Positions 43,770 to 56,097 of a DNA stretch of 64,000 nt are shown piece by piece. The translations under genes and the position numbers were made by a program. The notes beneath the pieces were generated by a model. That model was given only the letters and a program-made list of their open reading frames with translations. It ran no database searches and was not told where the DNA came from. Location of the stretch: positions 17,216,954-17,280,953 of the forward strand of contig NC_044927.1 of NCBI RefSeq assembly GCF_003576645.1. Reading direction: 5' to 3'. The DNA is from Ipomoea triloba (taxonomy: Eukaryota > Streptophyta > Magnoliopsida > Solanales > Convolvulaceae). Within the stretch, counting starts at the first letter, position 1. Each line of letters starts with the position of its first letter.

Positions 43770-44306
43770 TTTCAAGCTGACCCAAAGGAAGCACACTTGA
43801 ATGCAGTTAAAAGAATCATCAAATATGTAAAGAGAACACTGAATCACGGGTTGTGGTACTCACGTGACACAAGATCTGAACTACTTGGGTATAGTGGTGC
43901 AGATTGGGCAGGAAATATAGAAGACAGAAAAAACACCTCTGGACGATGTTTCTTTCTGGGTAAAAATCTGGTCTCATGGTTCAGTAAGAAACAGAACTCT
44001 ATCTCGTTATCCACATCAGAAGCTGAATACATAGCAGCTGGGAGCAGTTGCACCAAGCTTATGTGGATGAAGCAAATGTTGAACGACTATGGTTTGAAGT
44101 TCAGGAATGCATACCTTCATTGTGATAACACCAGTGCAATCAACATTGCAAAAAATCTAGTTCAACACTTTCGAACCAAACATATAGACATTCGCCATCA
44201 TTTTATCAGAGAACTTGTAGAAGACGGAGATATCAAATTACACTATATACCAACTGATAAACAGCTGGCAGACATTCACAAAACCCTTGGAAGCAATCAG
44301 GTTTAA
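43770..44306 (+). pseudogene. Copia RNase H domain
   Basis: Same frame as the reverse transcriptase: FQADPKEAH, KRIIKYVKRTLNHGLWY, GADWAGNIEDRKNTSGRCFF, KKQNSISLSTSEAEYIAAGS, LHCDNTSAINIAKN and TKHIDIRHHFIRELV. Catalytic acids (D in GADWAG, E in SEAEY, D in CDNTS) are present. It would degrade the RNA of the RNA-DNA hybrid. The frame is intact over this stretch, but the pol upstream is broken. Confidence 0.9.
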
Positions 44307-44748
44307 TTCCCTAAAAATTGAACTTGGTATGTGTACCACTTCCCTAAACTAGTTCAGAGAGTGGTACAGAACACTCCAACCTTTACAAACTTGTTAATAC
44401 CTGATAATTTTTTTCGTATTAAAAGTCCATTTGATGCTAATGTTTATCTGATAAGCGTGAAATGATGAGGGACAGTGTACTCGCCTTGACCTGCTGCCAA
44501 ATCATTAATTACGGAAAGGACAACCGTCAATCACCAGCACGCCTCTCACTACCCTCATACTTCACCACGTAACCCGAAGAAATTGGCTCACATACAGCCT
44601 TTGTGTTCTTGAAAATTCAGTTGCAAAAAGCGAAAACAAAAGATCTCCAAAATCTCTTTCTCTCTCTACAACTCTGATATTCACATTTGCCTTACTCGTT
44701 TCAAGAAAATCCTCATAAACACTTGAAGCTTCAATTTTACTGGTCAAA
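44307..44748 (+). promoter_or_regulatory. Spacer upstream of the env-position ORF
   Basis: Non-coding sequence between pol and the next ORF, pyrimidine-rich near 44640-44700, with a leader-like stretch before the ATG at 44749. In SIRE-type elements the third ORF lies in this place. Any promoter here is inferred. Confidence 0.35.
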
Positions 44749-45945
44749 ATGGATCAGGACGAAACATACTACTTCGACTTCGCAAGACTCACAAACAGGT
44801 ATCCTACGGAAGCTCAACATCAGGCTTCACAAGAAATGGTGATGATCATCAACAACAAGATCAAACCCCCCGGTGGAGAACCCATTTGGTCTTTCTACTC
44901 CAGAGCAGAACAACATGATTACCAGAAAGGTTTCCTCAAGCCACTTGTAGTTGAAACTGGAGAATCGACTAAAGAAAAGGTTCCTGGGGTTTGTTCGAAA
45001 AACCCTTGTTCAATGTTTGCTTTATATATTTTAAATGTGCTTCTATGAACAATTTCGTCTCTCTGTGTTTACATAAATAACTCTTCCAGGAAATAATTAT
45101 TCTCTCAGATACCGAGGATGAAAACAAACCAGAAAATCCTGTTGTTGAAAAACCCTTGCCAAATAACTGTGAAAAATGAACCTATTGACCCTGTTGATGT
45201 TTTACCTGAAAATGTCTTTGTTCATAATATGAGCTCCTCATTATCTTTTGATCCTAACCCCATACCTGCTATAATGTATGGCCTTCACCAGCTAGAATCA
45301 CCTGCCTCAATGTTTTCTAGACTTGATCTATTTAATATCTTGAATGATCGTAGAAAATCTGCCTTTCTTGCGAACCGACTGTCTGTTCCTATAACCATCC
45401 CCCAAACTGAAGGGTCCTCACAAAGTCCCATCATGTCATTACCTTCACCACAGCCACTAGAAACTACAGAAACCATACAAAAAGTCACTGAGAAAACCCA
45501 GGCTATCCTGTCTAAAGAGTCACATACTACTGAAACTATACCTGAACCACTTCCTGAACAAACTCCTGAGATTACCCCAGCCAATCCAAATCCAGAACCA
45601 AATCTAGACCCATTGGATTTTGAAATTGAGTATGAATCAGGAAATGTTCAAGAGACACAGGTTGCAAATGAAGAAGATGAACTTACCCCTGTCCCAAGTC
45701 AGGAAAGCCAAAGAGAAAGCTAAAGGGAAGAAGAAAGTGTCTGAAGAAAATAATGTCGATACTAATCCAGTCCAAAAGATTCAAGTCTTTACAGCTCCTG
45801 CTCCTAGACGAAGAACCATATCCTCATCAACAGCTGCACAAAAGGATACCCCATCTCCTGTAAGGAAATCAAAGAGAAAAAAGAAAGCAGCCGAGCAGAG
45901 TGTCTCACAAGAAGCCACAGGTCAGAAGAAAAGGAAGAAAAATGT
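44749..45945 (+). pseudogene. Env-position ORF, N-terminal part, with likely intron
   Basis: Starts MDQDETYYFDFARLTNRYPT, followed by KEKVPG at 44988. A GTTTGT donor at 44989 and a CTCTTCCAG acceptor at 45089 would splice in phase to EIIILSDTEDENKPENPVVE, removing 101 bp. After a frame slip the protein continues at 45118-45723 with KNEPIDPVDVLPENVFV, a Pro/Glu-rich stretch, and then, after another slip, a Lys-rich stretch (SKRKKKAAEQ) to 45945. The solo LTR at 45947 then interrupts it. It is the third ORF typical of SIRE/Maximus Copia elements. Function is unknown; the intron is my inference. Confidence 0.7.
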
Positions 45946-46258
45946 CTGTGATACCCCGATTAATTTTAGTATTTTGATACAAATATTCTTCTTTTTAGGA
46001 TAATATTTTGGGAGTAGAATATTATATAGAGCCCAATATTATATTCCTTATAATTCTAATATATGTTAAACGGTTATACGTACATATATGTTCATATCTT
46101 CCTAATCTTAAATTCTACAACATTATCATAATCCTATAATGTAGACGTATACAGTATTATATATGCTATTTAATTCCTAATCCTACCTTAATTGAATACA
46201 CAACTATATTTATTTTCCCAATTCCTAATTACTCCTAAGATATTTATATGATACGTCT

Positions 46259-46263
<5 letters not shown>

Positions 46264-46302
<39 letters not shown>
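46264..46302. repeat. (TA)n microsatellite
   Basis: About 19 TA repeats within the solo LTR. Confidence 0.95.
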
Positions 46303-46304
<2 letters not shown>

Positions 46305-47677
46305 TATATTATATTTCCTAAACCTATTTGGTCTCTTTTTCTTTTCTCCTTTCTTCAGCCGATATTCTCCCCATCTCTCTCTTTTCTTCTTCCTTTTCAC
46401 CAATTAAGAAAATAAAATCCTAGTATTCTCCGTATTCATCATCAATTAGTCTCAAACTAGCAGACAATCAAGGACCATCAAGAATTTCCAGTGGGTGCAG
46501 TGGAGTTTTGGCTCTAGAGTAAGTATCACCAAATTACTACTTTTTCTTAATAAAAGTATTATTATTTATTTTTACGTGTTTATTTTGATGTGTGTATAGA
46601 TATATTTTGTTTGGTATAGAGATTATGGAGATTTTAGTGTATATAGAAGGTAGGATTAAATTCATTGTAGCCACTGTTTGAGAAAATTTTCTGACTGGCG
46701 CAGTTTGAGAAAATTTTCTGACTGGCGCAGTTTGAAAACAAAATTCGTGAAAAATACTTTTTGAACTCCGATTGGCCTGAAATTTTTTTTAGAGAACCTA
46801 GACTTATGATATTTGATATATATAAAATTATTTTGTTAGAGATATGCTTTATAATTTCCAGAAAAATTTCGTAAAGTTGTGGCAGTGTGCTGTCAGTAAA
46901 ATTTCTGTGCAGCGCAGTGTTGGGAAAAATTTCTGAAAAAATACTTCTAGACCTTGTATTGGCTTGAAAACTTTTGTGTATAATCTAGATTTTCTTTACT
47001 TATTATCTGAAAAATTTTGTGTTAAAATATGCTCCCAATTTTCCTCATAAAATTCTACAATCCATGTCATAATTTCTAGAATTTTTGTCAGCTTCAGCTT
47101 CCTGTGTGTCTTGTTAATTATTTGAGCCATTGAGAAATTTTTACTCGAGATTATATGCTTGTATGTTGGTTACAAATGTTTTTGATGGGAGACATACAGA
47201 TATTTTTTTGTAATAGAAACGCATATATTTATATATGAAATTCAAGTGAATGTTATTAGTAGTCTATGTTTAGTTGGCTACAAAGCTTGTGATTGGATTT
47301 CGAAAATCTACCATCTTGGAGTGACATATGAGAAATATTGTTATCTTTATTTTTATAAAGATGGAGGATAAAAGGTTTGGTTGGGTTGTGATGCCCTTAA
47401 TGAATTATAAGATGTGTAGTATCCTGTTTTGAGATTCTGGATACTTGGGTTAAGACCCAGTTGGTTGTATAATGAGCAGTAGAAACGTATCATGTCTCCA
47501 TATGACTTTTGGTTTTGTTATTTTGAGGAGTGGTTAACGGAGTCTACCACTAGGATATTACCCTGTTGAGTAGTAGTCATTAGAAACGTATCATGACTAC
47601 TAGGACTAGTTACTACCCATTGGACTTGGAAACCCATTGAGGGTGCGCACACTTAAGGTATTAGTTCTATTCCACTT

Positions 47678-47932
47678 AAATGGGATCTTTGTGTAGTGTT
47701 CAGTAGAGTGAGTACTGTTCACTAGGGCTTATTAATTAAGACCCTGCCCATTATTTGAAATTAAATGAGATCTTTGTGTAGTGTTCAATTGAGTGATTAC
47801 TGTTCACTAGGGCTTATTAATTAAGACCATGCCCATTATTTGAGATTGAATGGGATTTTGTGTAGTGTTCAATAGAGAGATTATTGTTCACTAGGGCTTG
47901 ATGAAACAAGACCATGCCCATTGTATTGAGAT
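47678..47932 (+). repeat. ~86-bp tandem repeat inside the solo LTR
   Basis: Three imperfect copies starting near 47678, 47763 and 47849. Each contains TTTGTGTAGTGTTCA, GTTCACTAGGGCTT and AAGACC(C/A)TGCCCATT. Confidence 0.85.
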
Positions 47933-48636
47933 TGGTGTTCCTCCATGTATATGTACATGTATATATTAATAATGACTTTGAAAGATATATTACTTTCGAA
48001 ATGTTCCTAAAATTTCTATTGTGAGAAATATTGATTTGGAAATTATGAATTATGAGTATTTTTTTAGAAATTATGAGTTTTGGAAGTCTTCAGTATTTTT
48101 GTAGAATTGTGAGTCCTTAGAATATTTTGAGTATTGCTTATTTGCATCTATATGTTCCAATAGTTTTAATGTAAATATTTATACATATTATTATCTACAA
48201 GTTGTGCTCCTATGTGCTATGTGTACATAGTTATTTTAGGAGGTGAATTAAATCTTACTTAGCTTTGTGCTAACTTTGGATACTCTTTGAGTATATTTCA
48301 GGTGCATCTGCATGAGCATGGATTATGAGAGCGAATCACCTAGAGAATTTATCAGTTAATTAGATTAGCTAGTTTGTTGGTTTGTTAGTTATTTTTGTAC
48401 TAGTACGTACCTTGGGTTATTATTCTTAATAAATACTTATGAGCCTTAAATCTTGAGTTATTTTAATTTGGTTGGTTTTAGCCTTAGCGTTTAGGCCGGT
48501 ATAAGAGAAATACCTGAGCGTGGCGGTAACACCTATTTCCTTTTGGTTAGATGTTTGAGCTTTCGCAATATTATTAATGATTTTAATAGAAATATTGTAA
48601 TAACTTTGGATATGGAAATTGGGGTGTTACAATGTC

Positions 48637-49810
48637 ACTGCCACATCAGACCAAGCACCAGTCGTTGAAAGCCGACCGGATGTATCTTCTGTTGCACCAC
48701 TTGAAGCTATTAAACCTCAATTTCTTTCAGTAGAGTTTGCAGCAAGGTGGGATTCCACAAATCAAAGAAAGATTCTGAGTGAAAGATTCCGGGATATTAA
48801 AAAATTCAAATCTTAATACCAGCTCATACCGGTATTTGAGAAAATATACCTGATGCAATCAGTCACAAATCTGAAAAGTTATCCACCAATTGCCATCAAG
48901 GAATCCTATGCAAATCTCATGCTGACTGTCAAGCAAGCAGGATCAACCCAATATGGGCGTGTGTGGCTCCGAGGAAAAACCTACAATTTTACCCAATCCA
49001 TCATAAACATGTATCTGGGCATTGATGCAAGTGACATCGAGGATCCAATTCTGGGTACAAACACAATCACGAAGGTTATCACTGGTCGAACTTACAACTA
49101 TTGGCCTACAGAGACAAACATGCTGCCAGCAAAGTCACTCACAACAAAGTATGCAATTCTGCATAAAATTGCTATGAAAAAAATGGATGCCAAGCAACAT
49201 AGAGGAGGATTGAATTTGCAATTGGCCAGTCTGATTTACCGGATTGGTAAAGGTATTCCTGTTGATATTTGGGATTTAAATTTCAAACATGTGGTCACTT
49301 TCAGGAAACCAGCCACCAAGGAAAGCAAGGTGAAACTGCCTTTTCCATGCACTATCTATGGGATCCTGCATGCATAGGGATTTCGGCCAGAAGTGAATGA
49401 GCCTTTGGATACTCCCAAAGTTAGACTGATTGATGCCAGACTCAAACAATGATCACATGTACTTGACATTTTCCCAGAACATGGAAGCAGTTCAGCACCA
49501 GCTATGAATATTGATCTTCCATATACAAGTCAACTCACAACGCAACACCTAGACAGAAGCATTAAATCTCAACACAATTATTCAAATTCTTGTCGATAAA
49601 AGATAAGTTGAAATGCAGCTGCATGAGCAGTAGAGACTAAGAGATCAAGAGATGACTGCTGCTACTGCTGAATCACCTGCTGAACCATCTGCTGAACCTT
49701 CCAAGGCACCTACTGTTGAAACTCTGACTGCTGCCAACCCACCTACTGCTGAGACTGCTGTGACCAGTCAAGAGGCTGTGTCTTCAGAATCCGAGTCATT
49801 CTATTTCTAA
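48637..49810 (+). pseudogene. Env-position ORF, C-terminal part
   Basis: Continues the protein after the solo LTR: APVVESRPDVSSVAPLEAIK and FAARWDSTNQRKILSERFRD, then a TAA. The part from 48853 to 49377 is open and reads NLKSYPPIAIKESYANLMLT, GRVWLRGKTYNFTQSIINMY and ITGRTYNYWPTETNMLPAKS, ending PCTIYGILHA and a TAG. It resembles the conserved domain annotated in plant databases as a putative plant transposon protein domain; I could not check this. Weak coding traces (SAPAMNIDLPYTSQL; a Thr/Ala/Glu-rich repeat near 49650-49800) follow to about 49810. Not functional. Confidence 0.65.
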
Positions 49811-50286
49811 ATCTTGGTTTGCTTTTCTACTTGGTCCTGCTAAGGAATCTTGTGGCTACAGATTCACAAGTTCCTGGCAATAGGGGGAGTAGAGACAAAC
49901 CTTCTAATCATTGGTTACTGTTACTGATTACTTTACTTGGTTACTTGGCTACCAGACTATCTTGATGTGTTACTTGTGTTGTTGATTGAAGAACAGTTGA
50001 AGGTTGAAGGGAAATTTTTTTTGGTTGTTGTTTTTGTGAAGACTTGAAGACCCCAAGTGCTGGTCAATTGAAGATATCATCTTTTTCTAGCATGTGTTAG
50101 TTAAATATCACTTTTTGTAATAGGGTCTTAGTTTGTCAAGTTAATTTGTTTTGTTGATGAAATGATCATCCTTATGTTTTGGACTCAAACTTTGGTTAAA
50201 TTGGTTGATACTCTTATTGAACTATCTCTGTTATATTAGAAGATTATGTTGTAAATTGCCAAGAAACTTGATACAAAGGGGGAGAT
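49811..50286 (+). other. 3' non-coding part and polypurine tract of the Copia element
   Basis: No frame. Ends with CTTGATACAAAGGGGGAGAT, where AAAGGGGGAGAT is the polypurine tract that primes plus-strand synthesis just before the 3' LTR. Confidence 0.75.
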
Positions 50287-51128
50287 TGTTAATAAAAGTA
50301 TCAAAACAAATGGTTTAGAACTCCCTAATTGTACTAAGTTTCGTGTCAATGTTTCATTAGTTCAGAGGATAGTTCAAATTATAGTAAGTCTGTCCTGTAC
50401 ATTTTATAATAAGGCATGCACTTAGTACAGTAAGTAGTTCAGAGGTCCGGAAGACTTTGAAGACAACAATGACGGCATTATGAACATGTATCTGTACCAG
50501 AACATACAAGATGCTCAGAGTTAGTTGCTGAAGTTACAACCGCTTCAAGATTCAGAAAAGTTTAAATAAGAGCCAACTCTTATTCAGAAAGTGTTGAGAG
50601 AATTTACAGAAGACACTCTACAAGCAATTCTCATGAGAGCTTAAGGGAGATCTTGACAAAGCCTACCTTTGATTCAAGATACGATCACAAGAAATACTAG
50701 GCAAGTTCATCACTCTGGAAAGCATGTTGCGTTGCTGTTGAGGGGGAGCCTCAATACAAGAAGATCGGAAGATCGTGCTCTTGTCAACTCCTCAAAGTTA
50801 AACTCTAGAATGGTGATATGATGGAATTCTAGAGTCACCACGTGAGATACAATTGTATTGGTTGATACGTTTCATATTGTTGATCAATGAAGAGTTGGGC
50901 AACCAGAGTGATGCCCCCAGATGTAGGAACTGAGTTTCCGAACTGGGTTATCAAACTGCTTGAGTCTTTACTGCTTTATGTTTAGTACGTTTTGCATTAC
51001 TAGTAGAACTATCTGCTACACTTTCCCTAAAACCTGTTAGGCAATTTTCAATGAAATTAGTAATTACTTTCATTAATTGGAAGTTACCTATGGGCTTTAG
51101 ATCTTAGACTCAATGAGTCTAAATTTCG
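50287..51128 (+). mobile_element. Copia 3' LTR
   Basis: Begins TGTTAATAAAAGTATC and ends AATTTCG, where the 5' LTR has AATTTCA. About 842 bp, uninterrupted, highly similar to the 5' LTR. No 5-bp target duplication links the outer flanks of the two LTRs. Confidence 0.9.
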
Positions 51129-51130
51129 TA

Positions 51131-51299
51131 TAGTATATTATTACTCGTATTTCTCCTGTCATATACGCTATATATATTAATATAATCTTAGTCGAAGAGA
51201 CTTCGACTAAGATTAATGGCTTCGATTAAGACTTCGAATGAGATTATATTCATATATACAACGTATAGGACAGGAGAAATACGAGTAATAATACACTAA
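51131..51299. mobile_element. Hairpin MITE
   Basis: Nearly perfect inverted repeats of about 58 bp (AGT(A/G)TATTATTACTCGTATT at both ends), with a central second palindrome AGTCGAAGAGACTTCGACT. The whole element can fold into one hairpin. It lies directly beside the Copia 3' LTR. Confidence 0.75.
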
Positions 51300-51475
51300 A
51301 CATGTGAACGGACAATTTTACCCTACATTTGACCTCAATTTAACCAAAATTTGACGAAAGGACCAACATTGGAAAGAATTTGAAAGTCAAGGGATCTAAA
51401 TTGTCTAAATTAAAAGTCGGGGACTAATTTTGGAAAATCAACATTGTCGGAGGACCATTGCTGGAATTAACTCTA
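51300..51475. mobile_element. Right half of a MULE-like element
   Basis: Has the interior style of the foldback MULEs in this window (GGACCAACATTGG, AGTCAAGGGATC, GGAGGACCATTG) and ends GGAATTAACTC. Its left half is not found here or beyond the Copia 5' end, so the junction is rearranged. Confidence 0.5.
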
Positions 51476-51813
51476 CTTAAGTTTTAATGGGTGCAACACC
51501 AATCCATTGTATTTACTGAGCAGTGGAAAAAGGGAATGAGAGACTCACCAAGATATGATTTCACAGAGAACCGGGAGAAGAGGGAGGCAATACAAAATGA
51601 AGAATTATGATTTTCAAAGTCACCAATCCATTTTATTTATAGGTAGAAAATGTAAGAATTATAAATTTGTATGATTTTTCAAAAGGAAAGTATAATTATT
51701 TATTTAAGGTCTTGAAATACTATTGTGAAATGACAATTTTTTCCAATGATGTTAATATTATTAAATTTTCCCTGAGTTTGGGTGCGCAAGATTTTTGACA
51801 ATCACTTTATTTT
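51476..51813. other. Spacer, no gene seen
   Basis: AT-rich sequence between the MULE fragment and the microsatellite; no coding or element signal found. Confidence 0.4.
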
Positions 51814-51833
51814 ACACACACACACACACACTG

Positions 51834-51866
<33 letters not shown>

Positions 51867-51885
51867 CACATATATACGTATATAT

Positions 51886-51939
<54 letters not shown>

Positions 51940-52088
51940 GTATGTATAATATGTATATATGTATATGTATGTATATATATATTATACATACATATATATA
52001 TATATATATATGTATGTATATATCTATATATAGACACACACACACACACACACGTACGTACGTACACATGCATGCGCACACACGCGCG
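51814..52088. repeat. Compound (CA)n/(TA)n/(TATG)n microsatellite
   Basis: About 275 bp of CA, TA, TATG and CACG tracts. All open frames across it (Ile-Tyr, Val-Cys or His-Thr runs) are repeat artefacts. Confidence 0.95.
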
Positions 52089-52826
52089 CTTGCGGGCAAT
52101 TTATCATATCTTAAAATTTTACTTGAATAATATTAATAATACCATAATTATTACTAAAATTATCAACTATACTTTTAATATATATAATATAAATTTTACA
52201 ACTACAAATTTAAAAAATTATATACTATTATTTTAAAAATATATATATTTTAAAATTTAATATTAATTTTTACATATATTTTTACACATCACGCATATAA
52301 AATACAAGTAATAATAATAAAAGTTTATTGACATGATATAACATTAAATAATTGAATTAGATGGGACATATAATATATATCAAATGATGTAATATTTCTG
52401 AAATATGTAATCCTATATATATTGTCTTGTGGGTTAAGATACAAAATGCAAATACATCAAAGATAACGATATCCGAACTATGTGTCTGGGTAGGAATGCT
52501 TCGCCCGCACACTTGGCAGATCGAGTATCCCTAGAGGGAGGTGTTTTTGTTGAGTATGAAATAAAGTTAGGCTAGCTACAATACAAGTGGAGTTGAAAAT
52601 ATAAATTGTATATTTGGTTTCAACTAGGAAGGTTTTTGACAAATTAAAGTTCATGTACAAGCTCCATTTCTTTTTCTATTAGAAGCTATATATGTTTTTG
52701 CAGAGAATGGGTTCGCACATTTATAGAAAAATGAATGATTGTGTTAACAGGTTGATGAGCTCTCAAAGAGACTTTGATAATTGCTAATTGCAAATAAAAA
52801 GATCAAAATTAAATATATATCTTTGG
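52089..52826. other. AT-rich spacer, no gene seen
   Basis: Very AT-rich sequence, with one less AT-rich patch near 52480-52560. No protein or element signature found. Confidence 0.4.
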
Positions 52827-52834
52827 GGTATCAT

Positions 52835-54231
52835 CAGGCCCGTTCCTATCACTTTCTTAGCCCGGGGCATGTCAAAAAAATAGGCCCTATATGAACTTAA
52901 CATATATTTTTATACCTAAAATTTAAACTTTATATATATATTTTTTTTAAAAATACTATTGCATACCATATAACTTAGAAATAAGCTAAATTCACAAGTT
53001 TTTAACAATTTTACATACACAATAATAATCATGAAAAAAATTTATTAATGCTTTCCTAAATACAAAGTAATCAATAAAGGCATCAATGCCTTCATAAATA
53101 AATAATTATAGTTTATAAAAATGAATAAAAATATAAAATCAAATAAACTTAAAAGCAATAACATTGTTATCATAATAAATAATAAAATAACTATTAATAA
53201 AAATTTATAAAACAAAACTTACAAACAAGGATGAAGCTAAAAATCATCGTGATTGGGGACGTGGAATCAAAATACTTCAAAATACAGTAAAGTATACATA
53301 ACAAAATATGAAACATAATTAAGTTAATTTGATAAAATGGTTTGAATCGAAAATGCACTATAAATCACACATCTCCTATATTGATATGATATTTATAATA
53401 CTATTTTCTTTCAGTGAAATCAATTTCAAATTTTTCTAAAATAATTTGAATACGATGAAACATAATAGAAACTTCAAAATACATTGACTTAATAATTCAT
53501 AAAAAGCAAACTATTATTTAAATTTTTATTAATAACTAAATCACAAAATATATTTTATATAAATTAATTAATCAAGTTAAATAATTTTTACAATTCATAA
53601 CCCATTCTAAAAGTTCACAAAATAACACTTGTTATAAATACTTTTGTAAATTACTCATTATAAATAGATTTCAAAATTATAAACAAATCTCTCAAATCAA
53701 TTTTTTATTTAATAGAGTGTTGGGACATTATAAAAGTTCACAAAATAACACTTATTATAAATATACAAGTATTAAATTATACAATTATAAATAAATTTCA
53801 AAATTATAAATAAATCTCACAAATAAAAAAAATTAAAAGTACAAATCAATTTTGTATTTAATACAAGGTTGGGAGGAAACATATCCAATTGATTTAATAC
53901 ATTATTGGGGAAAAGCACAAATCAAATTTTTATTTAATACAAGGTTGGGGGAAACATATCCAATTGATTTAATACATTCTTAGGGGAAAACATAACCACA
54001 TAACGAAGCCAATGGGTCTCGACCCTGTGATCATCATTACAAAATGGCACATGCAATCTTGTATCCTACCAACTAAGCCATTTCATCTTTAAGTTAAGCA
54101 TAAGAATTTTATTTACTTATAGAGATATTATACACTATATATATACAAGTGATGGGGTGGGTGGGGTAGGCCCCCTCCAAGCATGGGCCCTGGGCAAGGG
54201 CCCAGCTTGCCCTTGCCCAGGGACGGCCCTG
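52835..54231. mobile_element. Non-autonomous hAT element
   Basis: 1397 bp with ends CAGGCCCGTTCC and GGGACGGCCCTG. It is flanked by 8-bp repeats GGTATCAT and AGTATCAT (one mismatch) at 52827-52834 and 54232-54239. Interior is AT-rich and non-coding. The right end carries a GGGCAAGG/CCTTGCCC palindrome. Terminal sequence and 8-bp duplication fit hAT. Near 53835-53990 a short block containing ACAAGGTTGGG(A/G)GGAAACATATC occurs twice. Confidence 0.82.
54005..54085 (-). repeat. tRNA-like (SINE-head) sequence
   Basis: On the minus strand TGGCTTAGTTGGTAGGA resembles an RNA polymerase III A box, and GGGTCGAGACC a B box about 50 bases further on. It does not fold as a full tRNA. It may be the promoter of a SINE or a tRNA relic inside the hAT element. 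Confidence 0.4.
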
Positions 54232-54287
54232 AGTATCATGATGATTAATGATTAAGTACCATAAAGATATTGTACTCTACTAAGAGG

Positions 54288-54723
54288 TCGTTTGGTACTT
54301 TCTCATTAATTAAATTTCTGAGAAAATGTTTCTAACGAATATGTTTGATGTGAATAACTTTAATTTAGAGGAAAAATTAATTAACACACATGTTTGCTGT
54401 TACCCTGGACACATAATAATTAAGTTACTTGGAAAATTAAGTAAAATGTTTGGTTAATTTAAACTTTCTTAGAAAATTTTTTATAATCTCTAATATATTC
54501 TTGCTATAAACAAACATTAAAAATATAACAAATAATCAATAGTTGAATAAAAAGCTATAATTGTATGGAATTCTATTAGTACTCAAAAAAAAAAATCAAG
54601 AGTTGAATAAATTACTTGTAAATTAATAAACTATTTGCCAACAAATCACCAAGTCATCAAATTAATTAAGTACCCAAAAATTAAACTCAAGTTAATCAAG
54701 TTATATATGAAGCACACACACAA

Positions 54724-54756
<33 letters not shown>

Positions 54757-55095
54757 CGTATTGCATCATTACGTAAAGAATCATAATGAAAATTAGGTTA
54801 TGAAAAATTTTAACTACGTACCTGGATGTAATGGTGTGAGAGAATTTTTTTATATTTATAAGAGATTTTTAACATGACATCAAAAAAGATAAATACGTAA
54901 TTGAATAAATTGGTAGGTTTATAGCCACATCAGAAAAAGAATCCTACCTTTCTTAGGTAGGATTTATTTTTTTGAATATCATGTAGTATAATTCTCATTA
55001 ATAACAAACTTTTTTAAATCAAAGATTGCACCAAACGTGAAAATAATATTTTCACCTTTTAAATTTCTAAGAAAGTTGAATTGGCTACCAAACGC
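54288..55095. mobile_element. Possible MITE-like element
   Basis: Short inverted ends (GTCGTTTGGTA at the left, TACCAAACGCGC at the right) with similar AAATTTCT(G/A)AGAAA blocks just inside. It contains a CA microsatellite. No target duplication was found, so this is tentative. Confidence 0.35.
54713..54758. repeat. (CA)n microsatellite
   Basis: CA repeats with two AACA interruptions. Confidence 0.95.
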
Positions 55096-55111
55096 GCACA
55101 AAAAATGTAAA

Positions 55112-55766
55112 GGCTATGTTTGGCAAACATAGCTGAAAAGATAGCTGAAAGGTGAAAAGTAGCTGAAAGCTGAAAAGCTATAAGCTAGGAGCTGAAATCT
55201 AAAGAGCTGTTAAGCTAGCTGTTATACTTAAAAGTGTTTGGTAGAATTAGCTTTTGATAAGTTCATAAATGTAAAAAGACTAAAAAGGACATTTTCATAA
55301 AATTTAAATAGCTTTAAATTTAAATAAGTTTGTTTACATATTAAAATATAAAATAATGAAATCAATATAATTTAATAAAATATAAAGTAAGAACATATAT
55401 TTGAAAATATATAAAGTAAAATAAAATATTTATAGTTCATAAAATTAGTTCATACAAAAATTAATATTCAAACACACAAATGTCAAATTGAAATTACAAA
55501 CCAAACATATTAAAGAGAAGAGGCCAAAAGAATTTTAATTAGGAAGGGTAAAGGATGTCATTTCTTTAAAATAATAAGGTTAAAGATAGAAAAAAAGTTA
55601 GGAAGCTACTAGCTTATTTTGAAACGCTACCTTAGGTAGCATTAAAAAATAAACTCTTATTTTAAGTTACTAGCTTATTTTAGGAACATTACCAAACAGA
55701 GCTTATAGCTTATTAGTAGCTTAAAATAAGCTATAAGCTCCTAAATAAGCTCTGCCAAACATAGCC
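55112..55766. mobile_element. MITE with GGCTATGTTTGGCA ends
   Basis: Begins GGCTATGTTTGGCA and ends TGCCAAACATAGCC, a perfect 14-bp inverted repeat. Subterminal repeats of AGCTGAAA, AGCTATAAGCT and TAAGCTATAAGCT lie inside. It has the design of hAT-related MITEs in plants. I could not define the target duplication. Confidence 0.7.
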
Positions 55767-56097
55767 AAAATCTTTAATTAGTATGATTTTGGTTGGGACG
55801 ATAAGCTTTATATTGCCTATTTCATTCCTCCTAATCAAGCAAAAGCCCAATATATATTCCGGCCTGTTATCTACTATTTTGGTACCACTGATTGATTCTA
55901 GGTGAAATAAGTATCTCGGACATGTGAATGATGTATATATGCAATTTAATTCCTTTAAAAATAAATTTATAATAATTTGATTTATGGAAAAGCTAACATT
56001 CGTTATCTAAGCATATACTCTGAGTGAAGGACGTATTATTGCCCTAATTGGTATATATGATGTAGGATTGTGCGTAACATAATATAGATACAGCAAA
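55767..56097. other. Spacer, no gene seen
   Basis: AT-rich with no open frame or element end recognised. Confidence 0.4.

Larger units (their letters stand above)
45947..48631 (+). mobile_element. Solo LTR nested in the env-position ORF
   Basis: A 2685-bp sequence beginning TGTGATACCCCGATT and ending GGGGTGTTACA, with perfect 5-bp duplications ATGTC at 45942-45946 and 48632-48636. It is the same family as the 25849-29520 solo LTR. It has no internal coding region. It splits a frame that resumes at 48637, so it is younger than the Copia element. Confidence 0.92.

Noticed and set aside
43382..44056. Minus-strand frames within pol
   Set aside because: Antisense to reverse transcriptase and RNase H.
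51807..52130. Long Ile-Tyr/Val-Cys open frames
   Set aside because: Pure microsatellite translation on both strands.
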